A stretch of 44,516 nucleotides of DNA from Cryobacterium fucosi (lineage in GTDB: Bacteria; Actinomycetota; Actinomycetes; Actinomycetales; Microbacteriaceae): NCBI RefSeq assembly GCF_004403515.1, contig NZ_SOHH01000097.1:1-44516 (forward strand), given 5' to 3'. Within the stretch, counting starts at the first letter, position 1. Every line of letters starts with the position of its first letter. The translations under genes were made by a program, and so were the position numbers. Below, piece after piece: positions 23,764 to 30,956 of the stretch. The notes under the pieces are model-generated. The model was not told the DNA's origin, searched no databases, and saw only the letters and a program-made list of their open reading frames with translations.

Positions 23764-24861
23764 TTACCGCTCGAGATGGAGTTTCTGGCGAGGCGCGGCG
23801 TTTCCGGTCACGATTCGCGGCGCGTCGTGAAAATCTCCATCCGGGCCATCGCGCCGGCCGCGTCGATCGGTGCCGACGGAGCGCCCGAGGGCGAGAGCGT
23901 CCGCCGCAATCCGGGCGGTCGACGCCACGTCACGCATCCAGAGCGGCACTGCTGCCGAGCGGATGCCCGCGGCCGCCAGCGCGGGCAGCGCCGCGGCATC
24001 CGTCTCGTCCACCAGCCACGCGTCGAGCACGCCCCCCGAGGCGCGGGAGCCGTAGTGCAGGCCGACGGCCTCGGCCGCGGTCTCGACTCCGATCGTGCGG
24101 AGGCAGGCGTCGGCCATGCCGCGCACGGCGGAACCGGCGATGATCGGCGACACCCCCACAACCGGCGCTGAGGTGCCGCGGAGCGCGTCGCGGATCCCGG
24201 GGACGGCCAGGATCGTGCCCACGGAGACGACCGGGTTCGAGGGCGGCAGGATGACCAGGTCGGCGTCCAGGAGTGCGGCGAGCACCCCGGGGGCCGGGGC
24301 GGCGTGCTCGAGGCCGACCTGCACGAACTCGGTGACGTCGACCTGGGCGCGGTAGCGCACCCACCACTCCTCGAAGTGGATCAGGTCGCCGGCCCCGTGC
24401 TCGTCGATCGCGGCGTCGAGCCGCACCTGGGTCTCGACCGGCTGGTCGCTCATCGGCAGCAGCCGGGCGCCCGGCTGCCAGCGCCGGCAGAGGAAATCTG
24501 TCGCCTCACTCAGGGTGGCCCCGCCGCGGAGCAGGTCGCTGCGCACGATGTGGGTGGCCAGGTCGAGGTCGCCGAGGGTGAACCAGGACCAGCCGCGACC
24601 GTAGGCGGCGATCTCGGCCGAGGTGCGCCGGGTCTCCTCCGGCCGACCCCAGCCCTGTTCCTCGTTGATGCCGCCGCCGAGCGTGTACATCACGGTGTCG
24701 AGGTCGGGGCAGATGCGCAGCCCGTCGAGCCACATGTCGTCGCCGGTGTTCACGATCACGGAAACGGCCGTGTCGGGGGCGGTGGCGGCCAGGTGGTGCA
24801 GCAGGCCGCGGGTGAACCTGGCGCCGCCGATTCCGCCGGCCAAGACGGTGATGCGTGTCAT
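23764..24861 (-). CDS. cofD: F420-0 synthase / 2-phospho-L-lactate transferase
   Basis: 365 residues. MTRITVLAGGIGGARFTRGL, VNTGDDMWLDGLRICPDLDTVMY, LGDLDLATHIVR, PSNPVVSVGTILAVPGI and VGVSPIIAGSAVRGMADACL are the CofD/FbiA blocks. It transfers the phosphoenolpyruvyl or phospholactyl group from the CofC product to the flavin Fo, giving (dehydro)F420-0. The ATG overlaps the stop of the transporter ATPase gene (ATGA), so it is the last gene of the transporter operon. The final 25 or so residues (GDFHDAPRIVTGNAAPRQKL) are encoded by a palindromic element, so the native C-terminus was probably replaced. Confidence 0.92.
   Translation of the reverse strand: MTRITVLAGGIGGARFTRGLLHHLAATAPDTAVSVIVNTGDDMWLDGLRICPDLDTVMYTLGGGINEEQGWGRPEETRRTSAEIAAYGRGWSWFTLGDLDLATHIVRSDLLRGGATLSEATDFLCRRWQPGARLLPMSDQPVETQVRLDAAIDEHGAGDLIHFEEWWVRYRAQVDVTEFVQVGLEHAAPAPGVLAALLDADLVILPPSNPVVSVGTILAVPGIRDALRGTSAPVVGVSPIIAGSAVRGMADACLRTIGVETAAEAVGLHYGSRASGGVLDAWLVDETDAAALPALAAAGIRSAAVPLWMRDVASTARIAADALALGRSVGTDRRGRRDGPDGDFHDAPRIVTGNAAPRQKLHLER
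23775..23841. repeat. Palindromic element (GGAGATTTTCGCGAC type), copy 2
   Basis: Left arm 23775-23800 and right arm 23816-23841 begin and end with GATGGAG/CTCCATC and pair imperfectly through GGCGNGG/CGCGTCG. It lies inside the 3' end of cofD, facing the end of cofC, and may work as a two-way terminator. It is related to the copy at 21493. Confidence 0.65.
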
Positions 24862-25805
24862 GCGGATGCTTCCTTCGTCGGGTCTGGATCCTCCAGCTCA
24901 GCCCTCACGGTCCGCCCCACGGGTCGGCCCCGTCGAATTCGACGGAGATTTTGCTTCGGATTGCGGTTTTTGGCCTCTACCGGGCCCGATGAACGAAAAT
25001 CCCCGTCGAATTCGACGGGCGGACGAGGCTCTTCCGCGGCCGGGGAGAAGACGATCACCGGATGCCCGCCCCGCGGATGCGCGACGATGTCGCAGGCCAC
25101 CCCGTAGACCTCGGCGATGGTCTCCGGAACGAGTACCTCGGCGGGGCTGCCGGCCGCAACGAGCCGTCCGCGGTGCAGCAGCAGGATCCGGTCGCAGTAC
25201 GCGGCCGCGAGGTTCAGGTCGTGCAGGGCCATGATCGCGGTCAGCCCCAGTTCCCGCACCTGGCCGAGCAGGCCCAACTGGGCGCTCACGTCGAGGTGGT
25301 TGGTCGGCTCGTCCAGCAGCAGCAGGCTCGGGCGTTGCGCCAGTGCCCTGGCGATCTGCACCCGCTGCTGTTCCCCGCCGCTGAGGCTGTGCCACAGTCG
25401 GGCCGCCAGCGCGCTGCCGCCGACCATGGCGAGCGATTCCTCGGCCACTCGGTGGTCCTCCTCGCCGCCGAAGCCGCCGAGCAGGCTGCTGCGGTGCGGG
25501 ATGCGGCCGAGCAGCACGACCTCGCGCACCGCCAGGTCGACACTCGGTGCCGCATTCTGTTCGAGCAGGGCCACCCGCCGCGCCGTCTCCCGGCGGGTCA
25601 GGCTGTGCAGCGCGGCCCCGTCGAGTTCGACCTGGCCGCTCGCCGGTGTGTCGAGGCCGGCGATCAGCCGGAGCAGGGTGGACTTGCCGGCGCCGTTGGG
25701 GCCGAGCAGCCCGGTCACCGAGCCGGTCGGCAGCTGCGCCGACACGTCGTCGAGGATGGCCGTTCCGTTGATCCGGAACGACACCCGATCGAGCGTCACG
25801 CCCAT
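24858..25805 (-). CDS. Putative F420-0 (or precursor) ABC transporter ATP-binding protein
   Basis: 315 residues, FecE/HmuV type: LLGPNGAGKSTLLRL Walker A near residue 35, VALLEQNA Q-loop, SLSGGEQQRVQIARAL signature, LLLLDEPTNHLDV Walker B and HDLNLA switch. By sequence alone it would be called a heme or siderophore ATPase. Known actinobacterial three-gene cassettes of this type located with F420 genes are described as proposed F420-0 transporters, and here the stop overlaps cofD. The family-like part ends near VIVFSPAAEE. The last 55 or so residues come from a palindromic element (24929-25019) and its flanks. The start overlaps the permease end by 10 nt. Confidence 0.8.
   Translation of the reverse strand: MGVTLDRVSFRINGTAILDDVSAQLPTGSVTGLLGPNGAGKSTLLRLIAGLDTPASGQVELDGAALHSLTRRETARRVALLEQNAAPSVDLAVREVVLLGRIPHRSSLLGGFGGEEDHRVAEESLAMVGGSALAARLWHSLSGGEQQRVQIARALAQRPSLLLLDEPTNHLDVSAQLGLLGQVRELGLTAIMALHDLNLAAAYCDRILLLHRGRLVAAGSPAEVLVPETIAEVYGVACDIVAHPRGGHPVIVFSPAAEEPRPPVEFDGDFRSSGPVEAKNRNPKQNLRRIRRGRPVGRTVRAELEDPDPTKEASA
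24929..25019. repeat. Palindromic element inside the 3' end of the ATPase gene
   Basis: Arms of about 31-34 nt (24929-24959 and 24986-25019) pair over most of their length. Each arm also contains the perfect 16-bp palindrome CCGTCGAATTCGACGG (24930-24945 and 25003-25018). The element is AT-richer than its surroundings and is read in frame as an Arg/Asn/Lys-rich tail of the ATPase. Confidence 0.8.
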
Positions 25806-26851
25806 GCCGCGGCCCTCCGGCTCTTGATCAGCGCGATGAAGACGGGCACACCGATGAGCGCGGTGATGATGCCGACCGGCAGTTCGCGCGGGTCGAAGAC
25901 CGTGCGGGCGAGTGTGTCCGCCACGACGAGGAACAGCGCGCCGAAGACCACGGTCAGCGGCAGCAGCCGGCGGTGGCCGGGTCCACTCAGCCCCCGCACG
26001 AGGTGCGGCAGGATCAGCCCGACGAAACCGATCGCTCCGCTGACGGCGACCATGGCCCCGGTGAGGAGGGCGACCGCGCCGAGCAGCACCCACCGGGTGG
26101 CGTTGACGTTGATGCCGAGGGATGCCGCGGCCGTGTCGCCGAACGCGAACGCGTCCAGCCGGGTGGCCGCGAGCACGATCCCGGTGCCCACGACCACGAG
26201 TGCGCCGCCGGAGATGAGCACGCTGGTCCAGGAACTGCCGGCCAGGGAGCCGAGGAGCCAGTTGAGGATCTCCCGGTAGGAGTCGCCCTTGGCCGACCAG
26301 AAGATGACGAAGGATGTCCCGGCCGCACCGAGCTGGGCGATCGCCAGCCCGGAGAGCACCGCCCGGCCGGGGGTGATGGTGCCGCCGACCCTGGCGATGC
26401 TCAGCGTGGCGACCAGGGCGGTGAGCGCGCCGAGGAACGCCGCTGCCGGCAGGGCGAAGGCGACGCCGAGGATGACCACGCAGACCGCGCCGAGCGACGC
26501 CCCGCTGGACAGGCCGAGCAGATAGGGGTCGGCGAGCGGGTTGCGGGTGACGCTCTGCATCACGGCGCCGGAGAGCGCGAGCCCCGCGCCGACAGCGGCC
26601 GCGGTGAGCACCCGCGGCAGGCGCAGCTGCCAGACGATGGAGTCGGCCAGCGGCGGGACATCCGCCAGGCCGGGCAGGCCCAGGTGCCCGCCGACGCTCG
26701 CGATGACGGCCGGGAGCCCCACGTCGGCCGGGCCGATGGCGACGGCGGCCGCACAGACGAACAGGAGCGCCAGGGCCGAGACCGCGACGAGGCCGAGGTA
26801 GCGCCCGCGCGCCGCGGCCCGGCCGGTCACGGTCCGTCCGCCTGCGGTCAC
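25796..26851 (-). CDS. Putative F420-0 (or precursor) ABC transporter permease
   Basis: 351 residues, FecCD/BtuC family with about 9-10 membrane helices: LPRVLTAAAVGAGLALSGAVMQ, NPLADPYLLGLSSGASLGA, GFVGLILPHLVRGL and ELPVGIITALIGVPVFI. It forms the channel for a bulky substrate carried by the lipoprotein upstream. The only early starts are GTG codons at 26851 and 26830 within copies of a repeated sequence, neither with a ribosome binding site. The N-terminus is therefore uncertain, and its translation may depend on the 17-bp repeat array just upstream. Confidence 0.82.
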   Translation of the reverse strand: MTAGGRTVTGRAAARGRYLGLVAVSALALLFVCAAAVAIGPADVGLPAVIASVGGHLGLPGLADVPPLADSIVWQLRLPRVLTAAAVGAGLALSGAVMQSVTRNPLADPYLLGLSSGASLGAVCVVILGVAFALPAAAFLGALTALVATLSIARVGGTITPGRAVLSGLAIAQLGAAGTSFVIFWSAKGDSYREILNWLLGSLAGSSWTSVLISGGALVVVGTGIVLAATRLDAFAFGDTAAASLGINVNATRWVLLGAVALLTGAMVAVSGAIGFVGLILPHLVRGLSGPGHRRLLPLTVVFGALFLVVADTLARTVFDPRELPVGIITALIGVPVFIALIKSRRAAAWA

Positions 26852-26930
26852 GGTGTGCCCCCGGTCACGGTGTGCCCCCGGTCACGGTGTGCCCCCGGTC
26901 ACGGTGTGCCCCCGGTCACGGTGTGCCCCC
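26846..26930. repeat. 17-bp tandem repeat (five copies) before the permease gene
   Basis: GGTCACGGTGTGCCCCC is repeated five times without change (26846, 26863, 26880, 26897, 26914). The related GGTCACGGTCCGTCCG lies on both sides (26825-26840, inside the gene, and 26931-26946). It fills most of the gap between the binding protein and permease genes and overlaps the permease start. Confidence 0.95.
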
Positions 26931-26984
26931 GGTCACGGTCCGTCCGTCCCCAGCCACGGTATCCCCAGTCACGGTGAGCCCCGG

Positions 26985-28013
26985 CTACTTGGTCTTCTGC
27001 TTGTCGAGCGCGGCCAGCTGGTCGATGGCCGACCCGGCGGCCTCCACGTTGCGGATGCCGGCCTCGGTGGACGCGAACGGCAGCACGATGTAGCGCTTGT
27101 CCTGCACGGCGGCGAGCCCCTGGGTTGCCGGGTTCGACTCGAGCGCGGCGATCTTCGACGCGGCCGTGTTCCAGGTGGCGTCGACCAGCACGATCACGCT
27201 CGGGTTCGCCTCGATCACCGATTCCCAGCCGACCGAGGTCCAGGTGTCGCGCACGTCGGCGAACACGTTGCTCAGGCCGGCGGCCGTCATGATCATCGCG
27301 GGCGAGCCGATCCCGGCCCCGACATAGGGACTGTCGGTGCCGCTGGAGTACCAGAGTGCCGTGGTCTTCGTGCCGGCGGGGGCAAGGTCGCCCAGCGCCT
27401 TCTTCTGCATCGTCACGAGCCGGTCGGCAGCATCCGCGCGGCCGAAGAGGGCGCCGGCCTCGGTGATCTCCGCGAACACGGAGTCGAAGGTCAGCGGGTC
27501 TGGCATGTAACGGGCGCCCTTGCATGCGGCGGGGGAGACGTAGCTGCCGATGCCGAGGCCGCCCAGCTGGCCGCGCTCGCCGACGCCGTCGGCCGTGAAG
27601 TTGGACTCCCAGCCGCCGTAGACGAAGTCGGGCGTGAGGGCCAGGACAGCCTCCTGGCCGGGCACGAAGTCGCTGACCACGTTGAGGCCCTTGCCCGCCT
27701 TGGCCAGGGATGCCGGCAGCGGGCCATCGAGGAACGCCGAGCCGACGATGCGGTCGCCGAGGCCGAGGGCGAGCAGCAGCTCCGTGGTCGACGATTTGAT
27801 GGTGACGATGCGCTCCGGCGCCTGGGCCACGGTCACCGGGGTGCCGCAGTTGTCGAGCGTGACAGGGTACCCCGCCGTTGCTCCCGCCGCGGTCGCCGTG
27901 CTACCCGCGGTCGGTGCCCCGCCGGCGGTGCCGCCGGCCCCGGCGCATCCGCTCAGCACCAACGCAACGGATGCCGCGCCTGCGACGAAAAGAAGAACAC
28001 TTCGACGGTTCAT
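26985..28013 (-). CDS. Putative F420-0 (or precursor) ABC transporter substrate-binding lipoprotein
   Basis: 342 residues. MNRRSVLLFVAGAASVALVLSGC is a clear lipoprotein signal with Cys at 23, followed by a Gly/Ala/Thr linker. The mature domain is of the TroA/BtuF/FepB fold (APERIVTIKSSTTELLLALGLGDRIVG, NVVSDFVPGQEAVLALTPDFVYGGW, ALWYSSGTDSPYVGAG, long helix, IVLPFASTEAG). GAGG lies 6 nt before the ATG. Gene order binding protein, permease, ATPase, cofD on one strand suggests one operon. F420-0 or the flavin Fo is the inferred ligand; heme or a siderophore is the alternative. Confidence 0.8.
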   Translation of the reverse strand: MNRRSVLLFVAGAASVALVLSGCAGAGGTAGGAPTAGSTATAAGATAGYPVTLDNCGTPVTVAQAPERIVTIKSSTTELLLALGLGDRIVGSAFLDGPLPASLAKAGKGLNVVSDFVPGQEAVLALTPDFVYGGWESNFTADGVGERGQLGGLGIGSYVSPAACKGARYMPDPLTFDSVFAEITEAGALFGRADAADRLVTMQKKALGDLAPAGTKTTALWYSSGTDSPYVGAGIGSPAMIMTAAGLSNVFADVRDTWTSVGWESVIEANPSVIVLVDATWNTAASKIAALESNPATQGLAAVQDKRYIVLPFASTEAGIRNVEAAGSAIDQLAALDKQKTK

Positions 28014-28048
28014 GAAGACCTCACGTTTCGAAACCGCCCACTCCCCTT

Positions 28049-28111
28049 CCGCGAGAGTGCACTTTCTGCCCTCACAGCGGTGCTGAAGGGGCGAGAACTG
28101 CACTCTCGCGG
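28049..28111. repeat. 63-bp palindrome (CCGCGAGAGTGCA type), copy 1
   Basis: Left arm starts CCGCGAGAGTGCA (28049) and right arm ends TGCACTCTCGCGG (28111), with mismatches in the inner stem. The loop contains TCACAGCG...CTGAA, as in the copy at 29314. It lies 36 bp upstream of the start of the binding-protein gene, in its leader or promoter. Confidence 0.9.
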
Positions 28112-28670
28112 CCGGAGACGGGGTGGCGGGGCGGGGGAGTAGCGGGGGAGCCGCGGGAGAGGGGGGAGTAAGTGGGGGGACCTGCCGCCCAAGTCAGGGT
28201 CGGCGCGACCGGTCAGAGCCAACCGGCGGTCTGCGTCAAGCCTAAACCCATCCTGTTCCGGGCGGGGCCTGTCGCCGACGACCCGGGCGGCACCGGCACG
28301 GAGGGGTGTTATGCGGACTGCTCCCACTGGGTCGGTCGGCCGTGATTTCGATGTTCCTGCCCCGGCGACCGAGCCTCGCGGCTCAGGATAGAGGTGCCGG
28401 CGCACGATATACCCCTCGCCCGCTTCCACGACCTGCGCCACGAGGAGAACCCGCCCGCCCGAACCCACCGAACCCGTCGCCAAGAAGTGAGCTGAGCATC
28501 CGTTCGCCCCTGGGAAGGCGGCCGAACTCTCGGTTCGGCGGCTCCCGGCGCGTTCGACGGATGCCGGCCGTTCACCAGAAGGGGCCTGCGGCATCCATCC
28601 GCCGCACGACAGGATCGAGACGAGCCACCGAATCGAGGCTTTCGGTTCGCGGCCGAACCGAGGAGTCCCC
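28112..28670. other. Long intergenic region with a G-rich tract, no gene seen
   Basis: Between the transporter lipoprotein gene and the divergent nuclease gene about 560 bp carry no convincing reading frame. 28120-28179 is a tract of eight or more G3-G6 runs on the plus strand with quadruplex potential. The rest has mixed codon pattern and several small dyads (for example CCGAACTCTCGGTTCGG near 28524). It probably holds the divergent promoters. Confidence 0.6.
28642..28661 (+). promoter_or_regulatory. Hairpin next to the nuclease ribosome binding site
   Basis: TCGGTTCGCGGCCGAACCGA forms a perfect 8-bp stem with CGGC loop and ends at the first base of AGGAG, 9 nt before the ATG. It could affect translation of the nuclease gene. 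Confidence 0.5.
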
Positions 28671-29303
28671 ATGAAGCGTCCATCCCCAGCCCTGTTCGTG
28701 ATCGGTGCACTCGTCGTCGTCGCGACGCAGCTGAGCACTACAGCAGCCTTCGCCTCGCCGCCCGACCCGCCGGCACTCGGCACGATAGCTGGCGAGCTGG
28801 CCGCGATCCCCACCCGCGTCGAGACCGGTTCGGCCGGGTACTCCCGAGACCTCTTCCCGCACTGGGCCACCCAATCCGGCAGTTGCGACACGCGGGAGAC
28901 CGTGCTGGCGCGCGACGGCGAGAACGTCGTGACCAGCAGCACGTGCTCCGCGATCTCGGGGAGCTGGTACTCGGTCTACGAGGGCGCCTGGAACTACGCG
29001 TCGTCGGACGTCGACATCGACCACGTCGTTGCCCTGTCCGAGGCGTGGGGATCCGGGGCGTCGACCTGGACGACGACCAAGCGTGGGCAGTTCGCCAACA
29101 GTCTCGGCGACGGCCAGCTGATCGCGGTCACCGACAACGTCAACGCGTCGAAATCCGACCGGGACGCGGCTGAGTGGCAGCCGCCGTTGGCCTCGTACCA
29201 CTGCACCTACGCCAAGCAGGTCGTGCACGTGAAGTACGGCTGGGGCCTGTCGATGGACTCCGCTGAAAAGGCCGCGATCAACGCGATGCTCGCCACCTGC
29301 TGA
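28671..29303 (+). CDS. Secreted HNH-type (DUF1524-like) endonuclease
   Basis: 210 residues with an N-terminal Sec signal peptide (MKRPS, hydrophobic core, cleavage near AFASPPD). The domain has VDIDHVVALSEAWGSGAS around residue 115 (metal-binding His in the DHVV motif), FANSLGDGQLIAVTDNVNASKSDRDAAEWQPP around 140-175, and paired cysteines (CDTRE, STC, YHCTY, ATC). This is the pattern of secreted HNH/GmrSD-type nucleases widespread in actinobacteria, probably used to degrade extracellular DNA. AGGAG lies 5 nt from the ATG. It is flanked by two 63-bp palindromes and converges with the MocR gene. Confidence 0.88.
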   Translation: MKRPSPALFVIGALVVVATQLSTTAAFASPPDPPALGTIAGELAAIPTRVETGSAGYSRDLFPHWATQSGSCDTRETVLARDGENVVTSSTCSAISGSWYSVYEGAWNYASSDVDIDHVVALSEAWGSGASTWTTTKRGQFANSLGDGQLIAVTDNVNASKSDRDAAEWQPPLASYHCTYAKQVVHVKYGWGLSMDSAEKAAINAMLATC

Positions 29304-29313
29304 CTGAGTGAGC

Positions 29314-29376
29314 CCGCGAGAGTGCAGTTTTCGCCCCCACAGCGAAACTGAAGGGGCGAAAACTGCACTCTCGCGG
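29314..29376. terminator. 63-bp palindrome (CCGCGAGAGTGCA type), copy 2, probable bidirectional terminator
   Basis: Arms 29314-29337 and 29353-29376 are perfectly complementary over 24 bp around a 15-nt loop. It lies between the convergent nuclease and MocR genes, 10 nt after one stop and 17 nt after the other, so it is well placed to end both transcripts. It has the same length and loop as the copy at 28049. Confidence 0.85.
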
Positions 29377-29393
29377 CCGTTGGCGAATGGCAC

Positions 29394-30764
29394 TCAGGCC
29401 CAGCGGGCGGCGGGCTCCGACCCGACGGCCCCGGCGCTGCGGCGCAGCACGGCGGCCAGGGCCAGCGCCACCTCCGCCGGGTCCCCGATCAGGGCGCCGG
29501 CGGTCACCCGGATGAACGCCTCCGGGCGCACCTCGGCCTGGAACGGTGAGCCCCCGGCAACACGGATGCCCGAGGCCGCCAACTGCACGATGGCATCCCG
29601 TTCGTCGGCCACCGGGAGCCAGGTGTTGATCCCGTCCGCCTGCCCGGTCGGCAGTCCGAGCGCGGTCAGCGCCTCGGCCAGGGACTTCTGCCTGGCGAAG
29701 TAGATCCGCCGTGCCTCGCCGATCTGGGCGATGCTGTCACCGTGGGTAAGCAGGTCGTAGAGGATCGACTGCAGCATCCGGCTGGTCCAGCCGGGCCCGA
29801 GCATCCGTCTGGCCACGATCCGGTCCACGAGGGCCGTCGGCCCGCCGAGCGCGGCGATGCGCAGGTCGGGGCCGTGCGACTTCGAGTAGCTGCGCACGTG
29901 CAGCACCCGGCCGGTCAGCCAGCGGCCCAGGCTCACGTCCGGGGCCACGCTGATCTCGCCGGAATGGTCGTCCTCGATCACGACGGTCTGCGCGTTGCGC
30001 CTGTGCACGCTGAGCAGCCGGGCCAGCTCCTGGGCTCTGGCGGCCGGCATCGACACCCCGGTCGGGTTCTGCGCGCGCGGCTGCAGGATGACCGCTGCCG
30101 GCGACCGCGAGAGGGCCGCCGCGAAGGCGGAGGGAACGATGCCATGCTCGTCGACCGGCACCGGCAGGCGCTCGATGCCGAGCTGGTCGAGCAGGTCGAA
30201 GAACGGCGGAAAGCCCGGGTCCTCCACGATGACCCGGTCGCCGAACCGGGCCACCACGTCGAGACTGCGGGAGATGGCGTCGAGGGCGCCGTCGACGACC
30301 GTGATCGACTCGGCCGGGAACGGCCAGGACTCCCGCAGCACCGCGAGGAGCTCCGGGATCACCGGCAGCTCCTGGTACACCACGGTGGCGGCCCGTTGGG
30401 AGACCCGGGAGAGCGCCGGCGCGAGGTCGGGCAGGAGCTGGGGGTCGGGCGTGCCCCTCGACAGGTCGATCCTGGCACCGCGGTGATAGCCGGCCATCGA
30501 CTGGCTGCGTGTCGGCAGCCAGCGGGGAGCAGCGTCGAGAACGAAGGTGCCGCTACGCCCCCGGGAAACGATCAGCCCAACCGCGGAGAGCGCCTGCCAG
30601 GCGCGGCTGACCGTCGCCGGGCTCACCGCCAGGGCCGCGGCCAGCGCCCGCACGGTGGGCAGCCGGTCGCCCGGGGCGAGCCTGCCGGAGCTGATCAGGC
30701 GGCCGAGCGCGGCCGCGATCCCCTCCGGGGTGCGGTGCTCGACCTCGTCGATAACGGTTTGCAT
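29394..30764 (-). CDS. MocR-type (GntR/aminotransferase fusion) regulator
   Basis: 456 residues. Residues 1-75 form a GntR winged helix (TPEGIAAALGRLISSGRLAPGDRLPTVRALAAALAVSPATVSRAW), followed by a class I aminotransferase-like domain. That domain carries LSRGTPDPQLLPDL, ITVVDGALDAIS, VIVEDPGFPPF, PRAQNPTG, IEDDHSGE and the Schiff-base region VRSYSKSHGPDLRIAALGG with its Lys. MocR proteins bind PLP or a PLP-substrate adduct and usually control a divergent operon. Here that is the pyrimidine/hydantoin operon, which contains a PLP aminotransferase. ATG 30764 is chosen because it fits the GntR domain and has AAGGGGTC upstream. An extension to 30869 would cross the promoter region. Confidence 0.88.
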   Translation of the reverse strand: MQTVIDEVEHRTPEGIAAALGRLISSGRLAPGDRLPTVRALAAALAVSPATVSRAWQALSAVGLIVSRGRSGTFVLDAAPRWLPTRSQSMAGYHRGARIDLSRGTPDPQLLPDLAPALSRVSQRAATVVYQELPVIPELLAVLRESWPFPAESITVVDGALDAISRSLDVVARFGDRVIVEDPGFPPFFDLLDQLGIERLPVPVDEHGIVPSAFAAALSRSPAAVILQPRAQNPTGVSMPAARAQELARLLSVHRRNAQTVVIEDDHSGEISVAPDVSLGRWLTGRVLHVRSYSKSHGPDLRIAALGGPTALVDRIVARRMLGPGWTSRMLQSILYDLLTHGDSIAQIGEARRIYFARQKSLAEALTALGLPTGQADGINTWLPVADERDAIVQLAASGIRVAGGSPFQAEVRPEAFIRVTAGALIGDPAEVALALAAVLRRSAGAVGSEPAARWA

Positions 30765-30956
30765 GACCCCTTGCCTCCGGCTGGTCAGGGCGACAGGATG
30801 ATTAACGCGTGCGTCACACACAGAAACAGAACTGAAATGTTTACGTCGAAGAATAACAAACACGGACAACGCAGTCCGATTCGACTCAACTGATTCGGCG
30901 CTGCGTCTCCCGGCCCCTGGGCCAGCTCAGCGCCGAGCTCGATGTGGAGGCAAAGG
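30765..30956. promoter_or_regulatory. Divergent promoter region of mocR and the pyrimidine operon
   Basis: 192 bp with a markedly AT-rich core (30795-30870), the natural site for two promoters and MocR binding. Short direct repeats GATTCG (30879 and 30892) and several ACA/TGT words occur, but no single strong operator stands out. GGAGG at 30946-30950 is the ribosome binding site of the first operon gene. Confidence 0.55.

Noticed and set aside
24858-28013. Annotation of the FecCD-type cassette simply as heme/siderophore import
   Set aside because: The fold cannot tell ligands apart, and coupling to cofD within an F420 gene cluster fits the described F420-0 cassette better; the heme option is kept as an alternative.
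28306-28674. A 122-codon plus-strand frame in the long intergenic region
   Set aside because: Composition is Arg/Pro/Ser-rich, no motif or ribosome binding site is seen, and it runs into the nuclease start region.
28049-29376. Insertion sequence carrying the nuclease
   Set aside because: The palindromes are not terminal inverted repeats around a transposase, and no target-site duplication was found by eye.
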